Source: Burkholderiales bacterium (GTDB taxonomy: Bacteria > Pseudomonadota > Gammaproteobacteria > Burkholderiales > Burkholderiaceae_C). From it: a stretch of 64,000 nucleotides of DNA. Positions 34,536-41,790 of this stretch are shown in pieces. Position 1 is the first letter of the stretch, and the number at the start of each line of letters is the position of its first letter. A program made the position numbers and the translations under genes. The notes below the pieces were generated by a model, which was given only the letters and a program-made list of their open reading frames with translations, was not told the origin of the DNA and did no database searches. The stretch spans positions 248,001 through 312,000 of the forward strand of contig JAUVWL010000002.1 in NCBI GenBank assembly GCA_030604135.1. The letters run 5' to 3'.

Positions 34536-34594
34536 ACAGACCTCCTCAGATCAGACCGACAAGCGCCATGGTAGCGCGTGGCGCCCCGGTCACC

Positions 34595-35350
34595 TCACCA
34601 GGCGTCCCAGAGCAGCTTGACGCCGGTCAGGAACATGCCGATGTAGACCAACCGGTAGAACAGCTGCGGCTGAATCCGGTGCGCAATCCGCACCCCGGCC
34701 CAGACCCCCAGGGGCGCAAAGGGCAGCAAGGCCAGCGAGGTGCTCATGTTGCGCCAGTCCAGCAGCCCCAACCAGGCGTAGGGCACCCACTTGCTCAGGT
34801 TGACCACAAAGAAGAAGAAAGCCATGGTGCCGGTGAAGACCAGTGGAGACAGCCGCATCGGGATCACGTAGGCGTTGATCGGCGGCCCGCCGGCGTGAGC
34901 GATGAAGCTGGTGAAGCCCGAGGTGGCGGTCAGGAAGAAACCGACCCAGCGCGGGGGCGGGGGGCTGTCGGCGCGGGGCGGAAACAGCAGGCGCTGCGCC
35001 AGGAACAGCAAGGTGAAGCCCCCCACAATCCCCGCCACCAGCCGGGCGTCCAGCGATCGGAACAGCAGCGTGCCGATGACAATGCCAAGCAGGCCGGGCA
35101 AGAGCAGAAAACGCAGCAAACACCAGTCCACGTGGCGCCGGAAGGCGGCCATGCCCATCAGGTCCATCACCAGCAGGATGGGCATCAGGATGGCCGCTGC
35201 CTGCGGCACCGTGACCGCCAGCGCCATCATGGGCACCGCCAGCGAACCGAAGCCCGACCCGAAGCCGCTCTTGCTCATGCCCAGCAGCAGCACGGCCGGA
35301 ATGGACACGGCATAAAAGGCGGGATCGGTGATCAACGGAAGTGAGGTCAT
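34595..35350 (-). CDS. TauE/SafE family sulfite/anion exporter-like permease
   Basis: A 251-residue inner-membrane protein with about eight helices in two repeats; AVLLLGMSKSGFGSGFGSLAVP near the N-terminus and SFIAHAGGPPINAYVIP in the second half are TauE/SafE signatures. Family members export sulfite, sulfoacetate or other anions. The ATG at 35350 lies in the same CATG as the start codon of the divergent TRIC gene. An in-frame TTG at 35356 is an alternative. Substrate unknown. Confidence 0.88.
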   Translation of the reverse strand: MTSLPLITDPAFYAVSIPAVLLLGMSKSGFGSGFGSLAVPMMALAVTVPQAAAILMPILLVMDLMGMAAFRRHVDWCLLRFLLLPGLLGIVIGTLLFRSLDARLVAGIVGGFTLLFLAQRLLFPPRADSPPPPRWVGFFLTATSGFTSFIAHAGGPPINAYVIPMRLSPLVFTGTMAFFFFVVNLSKWVPYAWLGLLDWRNMSTSLALLPFAPLGVWAGVRIAHRIQPQLFYRLVYIGMFLTGVKLLWDAW

Positions 35351-36002
35351 GGACAATGGGGCGATGCCGAACGTTCAACTCTGGGGTGAGACCCTGCGAC
35401 TGCTGGTCGAGATCGCGGCCACCGCTGCCTTTGCGCTCTCGGGCATTCTGGAGGGCGCGCGCAAGCGGCTGGATGCGGTGGGCGTTTGTGTGGTGGGCTT
35501 CCTGGCGGCGTTTGGCGGTGGCACGCTGCGCGACCTGTTGCTGGACCAGCGCCCGTTCTTCTGGGTCAGGCACGTCGAACTGCTCTGGGCCGTGCTGGGC
35601 TTGTGTGTGCTGGCCATGTTCTTCTTGCGCAGCCGGCATTTTGCACCGACCGAAAAAGCCATTCAGTGGCCCGACGCGCTGGGCCTGGGCCTGTTCGCGG
35701 CCACCGGCGTGCACCAGTCGCTCATGCTGGAACTCCCCGCTCTGGTCGCGGTGCTGATGGGCCTGATCACCGGGGTGTTCGGCGGCGTGCTGCGCGATGT
35801 CGTCTGCAACGAGATCCCCACCGCGTTCCACGACCACCGCCCCTATGCCCTGTGCGCCTTCTTCGGCGGCTGGGTCTATGTGGGTCTGTGGCAGCTGGGC
35901 GCACCCGGCTGGGTGGCCCTGGTGGCCTGCGTCGGTGTCACCGCCGGCTTGCGGGGGCTGGCGCTTTGGCGCAACTGGCAGTTGCCCGCGTGGCGGACAT
36001 AG
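35349..36002 (+). CDS. TRIC-type monovalent cation channel (UPF0126/YadS-like)
   Basis: A 217-residue inner-membrane protein with seven helices and two internal repeats, each with a glycine-rich G-G-x-x-R-D motif (GFLAAFGGGTLRDLLL and GVFGGVLRDVVCNEIP). This is the bacterial trimeric intracellular cation channel family, permeable to K+. A GGAAG 7 nt before the ATG at 35349 supports the start; an ATG at 35364 is possible. It is divergent from tauE with start codons overlapping. Confidence 0.9.
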   Translation: MDNGAMPNVQLWGETLRLLVEIAATAAFALSGILEGARKRLDAVGVCVVGFLAAFGGGTLRDLLLDQRPFFWVRHVELLWAVLGLCVLAMFFLRSRHFAPTEKAIQWPDALGLGLFAATGVHQSLMLELPALVAVLMGLITGVFGGVLRDVVCNEIPTAFHDHRPYALCAFFGGWVYVGLWQLGAPGWVALVACVGVTAGLRGLALWRNWQLPAWRT

Positions 36003-36003
36003 G

Positions 36004-36206
36004 GCCCCCACGCTCCGCCGCTGCGCGGGTCGCTGCCCCCCGAGGGGGCTGACCTTGCTTGGGGCGGCCCTGCGCTGCGGTCGTTGTCGCCCCCACGCTC
36101 CGCCGCTGCGCGGGTCGCTGCCCCCCGAGGGGGCTGACCTTGCTCGGGGCGGCCCTTCGCTGCGGTCGTTGTCGCCCCCACGCTCCGCCGCTGCGCGGGT
36201 CGCTGC
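36004..36206 (+). repeat. Tandem 85-bp hairpin repeat, 2.4 copies
   Basis: Units begin at 36004, 36089 and 36174 (period exactly 85 bp); the third is cut after about 33 bp. Each full unit has GCCCCCACGCTCCGCCGCTG, the hairpin CCCCCCGAGGGGG and a GGGGCGGCCC-rich tail. It starts 1 bp after the TRIC stop codon. The first 45 bp recur once at 40750. Together with the rpsU promoter it fills the 387-bp gap before rpsU. Confidence 0.85.
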
Positions 36207-36234
36207 TTCGCGGGATACAAAAGCGTTTGCCGAA

Positions 36235-36263
36235 CTGGCATTTTCTGAACGGGACGCTATAAT
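36235..36263 (+). promoter_or_regulatory. rpsU sigma-70 promoter
   Basis: A perfect -10 TATAAT (36258-36263) and a -35 CTGGCA (36235-36240, four of six) with a 17-bp spacer. It gives an rpsU leader of about 120 nt. It begins directly after the tandem repeat array. Confidence 0.75.
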
Positions 36264-36389
36264 CCAAGGCTTTGCTGGCAAAACCCCGTCGGCCAATACT
36301 AGTTTCAGACGGGGAATATCGCAGACAAGAAGGCCGGGCCCGATCTTCCCGGTCATCCTCTGGATGCACATCATGGAAACCATTAGCTG

Positions 36390-36602
36390 ATGACCACCAT
36401 TCGCGTTAAAGACAACGAACCCTTCGACGTGGCCCTGCGCCGCTTCAAGCGCACCATTGAAAAACTCGGCCTGCTGACCGACCTGCGCGCCCGCGAGTTC
36501 TACGAGAAGCCCACCGCCGAGCGCAAGCGCAAGAAGGCCGCCGCCGTCAAGCGCCACTACAAGCGCGTGCGCAGCATGCAGCTGCCCAAGAAGCTCTACT
36601 GA
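36390..36602 (+). CDS. rpsU: 30S ribosomal protein S21
   Basis: A 70-residue basic protein, full length for S21 ([20 protein letters not shown] at the start; MQLPKKLY at the end). It helps mRNA binding on the small subunit. It has its own sigma-70 promoter and an intrinsic terminator 21 bp after the stop codon. In many proteobacteria it heads rpsU-dnaG-rpoD; here it is followed by lysR/lysA and then yqeY, and dnaG/rpoD are not in the window. Confidence 0.98.
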   Translation: MTTIRVKDNEPFDVALRRFKRTIEKLGLLTDLRAREFYEKPTAERKRKKAAAVKRHYKRVRSMQLPKKLY

Positions 36603-36623
36603 GCCCCGGCACAGCCTGACTGA

Positions 36624-36657
36624 AAAACCCGCCCCGGGACGCCGGCGCGGGTTTTTT
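36624..36657 (+). terminator. Intrinsic terminator after rpsU
   Basis: A 9-bp stem AAAACCCGC / GCGGGTTTT with a GC-rich loop, continuing into a run of six T. The A-rich left side means it may also terminate minus-strand transcription from lysR, whose stop codon is 24 bp away (bidirectional). Confidence 0.85.
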
Positions 36658-36680
36658 GTTGGGCCAACGCACGCCACAGC

Positions 36681-37586
36681 TTACGGCAGGCCCTGCTGCA
36701 GCATCCGGGCTGTCTGCCGCAAGGCGGTTTCCAGCGGCGCCCGCAACGGGTGTTCGGCCCGCCAGGCAGGCCGCATCAGCGACACCCTGAACGGGATGCT
36801 GACCGCCAGCGGCCGGACCAGCAATCGAGGTCCCTGCATCGCCAGTGCCGTCAGGGGGTTGACCACCCCCACGCCCAGACCCTGCTCCACCAGGGCGCAC
36901 ACCGAGACGGCACTGGCCGTCTCCAGCCGCAACAAACGGCTCACGCCCGCCTGCGCGAACCAGTCGTCCACCTGCTGGCGATACGGGTCGCCCGGGGCCA
37001 GGCTGATGAAGGCCTCCCCTTCGAAATCGCCCGCCGACAGACGCGCCCGACCCGCCAGACGGTGTCCGGCCGGCAGCACCGCCACTTCATCGGCCACGAG
37101 CAGGTGCTCCAGGCTGGAGGCCGGTGGCGCGTCCAGGCGTTCGCTCAGACCCAGGTCGAAGCGCTGCTCGGACAGGGCCGCCTCCAGCTGGGGCGAGTCC
37201 AGCGGGGTCAGCCCGACCGCCGCATCCGGCAGCTGCGCGGCCAGGCGCTGCAGGGCCTGGGGCAACAGGGCATGCGCCAACGCGGGCAGACAAGCCACCT
37301 GCAGACGGCCCTGCGCCCACGACCGCAGGCCGACCGCGGTGGCCGCGATCCGCTCCAGCCCGACGTAGGACAACTCCACCTCCTCCAGGAAGGCCAGAGC
37401 GCGGGCGGTCGGCTGCAGGCGCCCGCGCACACGGTCGAACAGGTGCAGGCCGGTCACCTGCTCCAGGCGGGCCAACTCCCGGCTGACGGTGGGCTGCGAG
37501 GTGTGCAGGCGTTCGGCCGCCAGAGTCACCTGACCGGTCTGCATGACGGCGCGGAACACCTCGATGTGACGGTGGGTGAGTTTCAT
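36681..37586 (-). CDS. lysR: LysR, transcriptional regulator of lysA
   Basis: A 301-residue LysR-type regulator. The N-terminal winged helix (HIEVFRAVMQTGQVTLAAE, LHTSQPTVSRELARLE) is followed by an effector domain. The whole sequence parallels E. coli LysR, including LFDRVRGRLQPTA, SAVSVCALVEQGLGVGVVNPLTA and the divergent position next to lysA. In E. coli it activates lysA when lysine is low, with diaminopimelate as co-effector. The ATG at 37586 matches E. coli LysR alignment; the upstream in-frame ATG does not. Confidence 0.92.
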   Translation of the reverse strand: MKLTHRHIEVFRAVMQTGQVTLAAERLHTSQPTVSRELARLEQVTGLHLFDRVRGRLQPTARALAFLEEVELSYVGLERIAATAVGLRSWAQGRLQVACLPALAHALLPQALQRLAAQLPDAAVGLTPLDSPQLEAALSEQRFDLGLSERLDAPPASSLEHLLVADEVAVLPAGHRLAGRARLSAGDFEGEAFISLAPGDPYRQQVDDWFAQAGVSRLLRLETASAVSVCALVEQGLGVGVVNPLTALAMQGPRLLVRPLAVSIPFRVSLMRPAWRAEHPLRAPLETALRQTARMLQQGLP

Positions 37587-37596
37587 ATCCAATTTG

Positions 37597-37621
37597 AATG
37601 CGTTCTTTAAATGTCGGCATT
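37597..37621. promoter_or_regulatory. Candidate LysR operator 1
   Basis: Inverted repeat AATGC-N15-GCATT in the 71-bp lysR-lysA gap, centred at 37609, 24 bp from the centre of the second repeat. The pair fits the two-site arrangement of LysR-type regulators. Inferred from symmetry alone. Confidence 0.45.
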
Positions 37622-37646
37622 GCACAATATACCTTCACGGGTGCAA
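37620..37646. promoter_or_regulatory. Candidate LysR operator 2
   Basis: Inverted repeat TTGCAC-N15-GTGCAA, centred at 37633, ending 12 bp before the lysA start codon. Same arm spacing (15 bp) as the neighbouring repeat. It overlaps the region where the lysA ribosome-binding site would be, so its role could be repression or RNA structure instead. Confidence 0.45.
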
Positions 37647-37657
37647 GATGCGATCCC

Positions 37658-38896
37658 ATGAACCCCTTTCAGCCTGACCTCCTGAAGACCCTGGCGCGCT
37701 CCCACGGCACGCCGCTGTGGGCCTACGACGCCGCCACCATCCGCCAGCGCATCGCCGAGCTGCGCCAGTTTGACACCGTCCGCTACGCCCAGAAGGCCAA
37801 CGCCAACCTGCACCTGCTGCGGCTGATGCGCGAGCAAGGCGTGGTGGTCGACGCGGTCTCGCTGGGCGAAATTGAACGTGCCCTGGCCGCCGGCTACACC
37901 GCCTCGCCCGAGCCCTGTGGCGCCACCGGCATCGTGTTCACGGCCGATCTGTTCGACCACGCCACCCTGGACACGGTGGTCCGCCATGGCATTCCCGTCA
38001 ATGCCGGCTCAGTCGACATGCTCGACCAGCTCGGCCAGCGTTCGCCGGGCCACCGGGTCTGGCTGCGCATCAACCCCGGCTTCGGCCACGGGCACAGCAA
38101 CAAGACCAACACCGGCGGCGAACACAGCAAGCATGGCATCTGGCACAGCCAGCTGCCCCAGGCACTGGAACGCATCCGGGCACACGGCCTGAACCTCGAG
38201 GGCCTGCACATGCACATCGGCTCGGGGGTCGACTACGGCCACCTGGAGCAGGTCTGCTCGGCCATGGTGCAGCTGGTGCGCAGCAGCGGTGCGTCCGTGC
38301 GTGCCATCTCCGCCGGTGGCGGCCTGTCCATCCCCTACCGCGCCGGCGAGCCCCGCATCGACACCGCGCACTACTTCCGACTCTGGGATGCCGCCCGGCG
38401 CGAGATTGCCTCTCACCTGGGTCACCCTGTCCATCTCGAACTCGAACCCGGCCGATACCTGGTGGCCGAATCCGGCGTGCTGATGGCCGAGGTGCGTGCC
38501 ACCAAGTTCCAGGGCGCCCAACACTTCACCCTGGTCGACGCCGGCTTCTCCGACCTCATGCGGCCCGCCATGTACGGTGCGTGGCACGGCATGAGCCTGC
38601 TGCCTTGCGACGACACACCGCGCCGGCTGCGGGAAACCGTGGTGGCCGGACCGCTGTGCGAATCGGGTGACGTATTCACCCAGGCCGAGGGCGGCTTGGT
38701 GTTGACCCGCGAACTGCCCGAGGCCAGGGTGGGTGATCTGCTGGTGCTGCACGACGCCGGCGCCTACGGCGCCTCGATGTCCAGCAACTACAACAGCCGG
38801 CCCCTGGCGGCCGAGGTCCTGGTGGACGGCGACGCGTGCCGGCTGATCCGCCGCCGCCAGCAGATCAACGAACTGCTGGCCCTGGAAGCGGTCTGA
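37658..38896 (+). CDS. lysA: Diaminopimelate decarboxylase (E. coli type)
   Basis: A 412-residue fold-III PLP decarboxylase, the last step of lysine synthesis. The PLP lysine is in VRYAQKANAN. Landmarks are HSKHGIW, HMHIGSGVDY, SAGGGLSIPY, ELEPGRYLVAESG and the active-site GPLCESGD. Similarity to E. coli LysA is along the whole length, and the divergent lysR supports the identity. The ATG at 37658 gives NPFQPDLLKTLAR. It is located between rpsU and yqeY. Confidence 0.96.
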   Translation: MNPFQPDLLKTLARSHGTPLWAYDAATIRQRIAELRQFDTVRYAQKANANLHLLRLMREQGVVVDAVSLGEIERALAAGYTASPEPCGATGIVFTADLFDHATLDTVVRHGIPVNAGSVDMLDQLGQRSPGHRVWLRINPGFGHGHSNKTNTGGEHSKHGIWHSQLPQALERIRAHGLNLEGLHMHIGSGVDYGHLEQVCSAMVQLVRSSGASVRAISAGGGLSIPYRAGEPRIDTAHYFRLWDAARREIASHLGHPVHLELEPGRYLVAESGVLMAEVRATKFQGAQHFTLVDAGFSDLMRPAMYGAWHGMSLLPCDDTPRRLRETVVAGPLCESGDVFTQAEGGLVLTRELPEARVGDLLVLHDAGAYGASMSSNYNSRPLAAEVLVDGDACRLIRRRQQINELLALEAV

Positions 38897-38952
38897 GGGC
38901 CTGAGCGCGTTTGCCTCTGCGACAATGCCGGTTTTGACGCTGCAGACCGACC

Positions 38953-39414
38953 ATGAGCCTGAAAGAACGCATCACCGAAGACATGAAAGCCGCCATGCGG
39001 GCCAAGGACAGCGAGCGTCTGGGCACCATCCGCCTTCTGACCGCGGCCCTCAAGCAGAAAGAGGTGGACGAGCGGATCGAACTGGACGATGCCCAGGTGA
39101 TCGGCGTCATTGACAAGATGGTCAAGCAGCGAAAGGACTCGATTGCCGCGTTCGAGCAGGCTGGCCGGCAGGACCTGGTCGACAAGGAGCAGGGCGAGCT
39201 GAAGGTGCTCCAGACCTACCTGCCCGCACGCCTGTCGGCCGATGAGGTGGCTGCAGAGGTTCGTGCCGTGCTGGATGCCCTCGCTGGCGAACTGGGCCGC
39301 GCCGCCGGACCGGGCGACATGGGCAAGGTGATGGGCGCTGCCAAGGCCCGTCTGGCCGGCAAGGCCGACATGGCTGTGGTCTCGGCAGCGGTCAAAGCGG
39401 CCCTGGCTGGCTGA
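38953..39414 (+). CDS. GatB/YqeY domain protein
   Basis: A 153-residue helical protein related to the C-terminal tRNA-binding domain of GatB/YqeY. Landmarks are ITEDMKAAMRAKDSERLGTIRLL, KQRKDSIAAFEQAGR and QTYLPARLS. It is often linked to rpsU in proteobacteria and firmicutes; its molecular role is not established. It lies 56 bp after lysA. Confidence 0.93.
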   Translation: MSLKERITEDMKAAMRAKDSERLGTIRLLTAALKQKEVDERIELDDAQVIGVIDKMVKQRKDSIAAFEQAGRQDLVDKEQGELKVLQTYLPARLSADEVAAEVRAVLDALAGELGRAAGPGDMGKVMGAAKARLAGKADMAVVSAAVKAALAG

Positions 39415-39540
39415 TCCAGGGCATGCCGCCCCAGACAGGCTGACGAAGCACTGACGCCTGGCCCACTTTTCAGGGTAAATCGCGAGTTGTCCCCGCCAGG
39501 ACACTGCCTACACTCGCGGCCGTCACTGAAAGGATCGCCC

Positions 39541-40743
39541 ATGCAACGCCTTCGTCATCTGGTCACCTGGCTGGTCTGGCCATTCCTCATCCTGTCGGCC
39601 CAGGGCGTGTCCGCCCAGACTGGCGAACCGCTCAAAATCGGTGTCATCGGTCCCTTCACCGGCCCTTCATCCGACTTTGGCACGCCCATGCGACACGGCA
39701 TCGAGCTGGCGGTCGAGGAAATCAACGCGGTCGGCGGCTACCTGGGCCGTCCCTTGCAGCTGGTCATCAAGGACGACGAGGGCACCCCCGACGTGGGCCG
39801 TCAGCGCTCGGAAGAGCTGGTCAAGGAAGGGGTGGTGGCCACCATCGGCTTCTGCAACACCGGCGTGGCCATGCGCTCGCTGGAGGTTTACCAACAGGGT
39901 CAACTGCCGCTGATCGTGCCCTGCTCCACCGGCACCCCGCTGACCTCCACCTACCCGGCGCCCGAAAGCTATGTCTTCCGCACATCGGCGCGCGACGCCA
40001 TCCAGGCGCCGTTCGTGGTCGATGACCTGGTGCGCCGCGGCTGGACACGCGTGGCCATCTTTGCCGACACCACCGGCTATGGCGAGGCCGGCCTCAAGGA
40101 CGTCGAAGCGGCCCTGGCCGCCAAGAACCTCAAGCCCACCTTCGTCGCCCGCTTCCCGCTGGGCGTCAAGGACCTGCGCAAGGAGCTCCAGGCCGCCCGC
40201 GACGCCGGCGCCAACGTGGTCTTCAGCTACACCGTCGGGCCCGAGAACGCCACCATTGCCCTGGGTCGTCGCGACCTCGGCTGGAACGTACCCCAGGTCG
40301 GCGCCTGGCCGCTGTCCTTCCCGTTCTTCATCGACGGTGCCGGCGCGGCGGCCGAGGGGGCCCTGATGGCCCAGACCTTCATTGCCGAGCCCAGCAACGA
40401 GCGCCGTGCGGCTTTTCTCAGTGCCTATGCCCGCAAGTTCAAGCAACCACTGAAGGTGCCCATGGCCGCCGCGCAGGCCTATGACACCACCTACTTGCTG
40501 ACCTATGCGCTGTTCGGCATCCGCGATGGGCGCTTCACGGGGCCGGCTGTCAAGCAGGCGCTGGAAAACATCCCGCGCGTCTACTACGGTGTGGTGGCCA
40601 CCCACGAGCGCCCCTTCAGCCGCGACGACAAGGACGCCATCAGCCAGAACATGCTGGTCATGGGCAAGGTCAACAAGGGGGTCATCACGTTTGCTTACCC
40701 GGAAGACGCCCGCCGCAATCTGCTGGTTCAGCGCAAGCGTTGA
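39541..40743 (+). CDS. ABC transporter amino-acid-type substrate-binding protein
   Basis: A 400-residue periplasmic type I binding protein (LivJ/Peripla_BP_6). A signal peptide spans residues 1-25 with cleavage after GVSA. LKIGVIGPFTGPSSDFG and EINAVGGYLGRPLQLVIKDD are the family N-lobe. Genes for the permease and ATPases (LivHMGF) are not present, so it is an orphan receptor. Ligand unknown (branched-chain amino acids, amides or aromatic acids are all possible). A hairpin repeat follows the stop codon. Confidence 0.9.
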   Translation: MQRLRHLVTWLVWPFLILSAQGVSAQTGEPLKIGVIGPFTGPSSDFGTPMRHGIELAVEEINAVGGYLGRPLQLVIKDDEGTPDVGRQRSEELVKEGVVATIGFCNTGVAMRSLEVYQQGQLPLIVPCSTGTPLTSTYPAPESYVFRTSARDAIQAPFVVDDLVRRGWTRVAIFADTTGYGEAGLKDVEAALAAKNLKPTFVARFPLGVKDLRKELQAARDAGANVVFSYTVGPENATIALGRRDLGWNVPQVGAWPLSFPFFIDGAGAAAEGALMAQTFIAEPSNERRAAFLSAYARKFKQPLKVPMAAAQAYDTTYLLTYALFGIRDGRFTGPAVKQALENIPRVYYGVVATHERPFSRDDKDAISQNMLVMGKVNKGVITFAYPEDARRNLLVQRKR

Positions 40744-40749
40744 ACTGTT

Positions 40750-40812
40750 GGCCCCCACGCTCCACCGCTGCGCGGGTCGCTGCCCCCCAAGGGGGCGCGA
40801 ACCCGGCTGAGG
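40750..40812 (+). repeat. Dispersed hairpin repeat, single copy (3' of the ABC receptor)
   Basis: Starts 6 bp after the stop codon at 40743. GCCCCCACGCTCCACCGCTG and the hairpin CCCCCCAAGGGGG match the first part of the 85-bp unit at 36004; the tail (GCGCGAACCCGGC) differs. It lies in the gap between convergent genes and may act as a terminator. Confidence 0.75.
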
Positions 40813-40816
40813 GCAT

Positions 40817-41701
40817 TCAGGTCAGGATGAGTGCCGTTCCCAAGACCGCCAACGAGGCGCCGACCCAAGCTCCAAGGGCGGGGCGTCGGCGGTAGACCAG
40901 CCACAGCAGCGGCAGGATCAGCACCGGCGTCACGGAAGACAGCACCGCCACCAGCCCAGCCTGGCCATGGCGCATGGCCTGCAAGATCAGCGTCATGCCC
41001 AGCGCCATGGCAATGGCCGCGCTCAGAAAGATCCAGGTCGCATCCTTCAGGCGCAGGCTGGCCCGAGCCCTGGCGCCTTGCCAAAGCATCCACAAGATTC
41101 CATGGGCTGCCAGCGCGGTGCTCATGCGCATGGCCGAAGCCGCCACCGCATCCACCCCGCTGCTCATCAGCGGCTTGAGCATCAGCGTGGCCACCGACTG
41201 GCACAGGGCCGCCAGCAGCCCCAGCCCCACCCCGATCCACAACGCGCCCCGCACCTGTTCCCACACATGAGCCTCGTCTTCCCGCTTGCCCCAGACGATG
41301 GCCAGCATGACACCCCCCACCAGCAAGCCGCTGCCCACCAGGGTCAAGCCCCAGAGCGACTCCCCCAGAAACAGCCACGCAAGACCTGCCGAGAACAGCG
41401 CATGGGTGGCAAACAAGACACCCGATCGGCGCGGGCCCAGCCGGTTCATGCAGGCAAACAGTGCGGTGTCGCCAATGAAAATCCCGATCAGGCCCGACAC
41501 GGCCAGCAGTCCGAAGCCCGAGACATCCAGGCTGCGCCAGCCTCCGCCCGCCAGGGCCAGCGACCACAGCAGCAGGGAAGCGAACAACATGCGCCAGCGG
41601 CTGAAGGCGAAGGCGCCCAGCCGTTGCGCGGGACTGGCGGAAAACAGGCTGGAAACCGCCCAGCAGGCGGCTGCGATCAAGGCCAGGGATTCGGGTGGCA
41701 A
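40817..41701 (-). CDS. EamA/DMT family transporter
   Basis: A 294-residue protein with ten predicted helices in two EamA repeats, a drug/metabolite transporter. Landmarks are ALIAAACWAVSSLF at the start and LVAVLSSVTPVLILPLLWL near the end. The substrate is unknown. The reading frame begins at a TTG (41701), with no ATG before residue 38; a signal for initiation is not obvious, so the start is uncertain. It is convergent with the ABC receptor gene and 89 bp downstream of pmbA on the same strand. Confidence 0.82.
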   Translation of the reverse strand: MPPESLALIAAACWAVSSLFSASPAQRLGAFAFSRWRMLFASLLLWSLALAGGGWRSLDVSGFGLLAVSGLIGIFIGDTALFACMNRLGPRRSGVLFATHALFSAGLAWLFLGESLWGLTLVGSGLLVGGVMLAIVWGKREDEAHVWEQVRGALWIGVGLGLLAALCQSVATLMLKPLMSSGVDAVAASAMRMSTALAAHGILWMLWQGARARASLRLKDATWIFLSAAIAMALGMTLILQAMRHGQAGLVAVLSSVTPVLILPLLWLVYRRRPALGAWVGASLAVLGTALILT

Positions 41702-41790
41702 GGCTGTGGCCGCAAAGTGGAGGTTCGGGCTGGCGCAGCGACCGCGGTCAGGCGGTGCCGGCCGGCACCGATGGCGAGGCCGGGTTCCGG

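Noticed and set aside
36004-36206. CRISPR array
   Set aside because: Only 2.4 tandem units of 85 bp with no spacers between them, and no cas genes.
35876-36369. Apparent small proteins rich in RSGGAWG-like repeats
   Set aside because: Translations of the intergenic hairpin repeat; no ribosome-binding site and no independent support.
34590-36677. A 695-codon minus-strand frame through tauE, TRIC and the repeat array
   Set aside because: It crosses the 85-bp repeats, whose length is not a multiple of three, so repeated peptides appear in shifting frames. The real genes tauE and TRIC explain the region.
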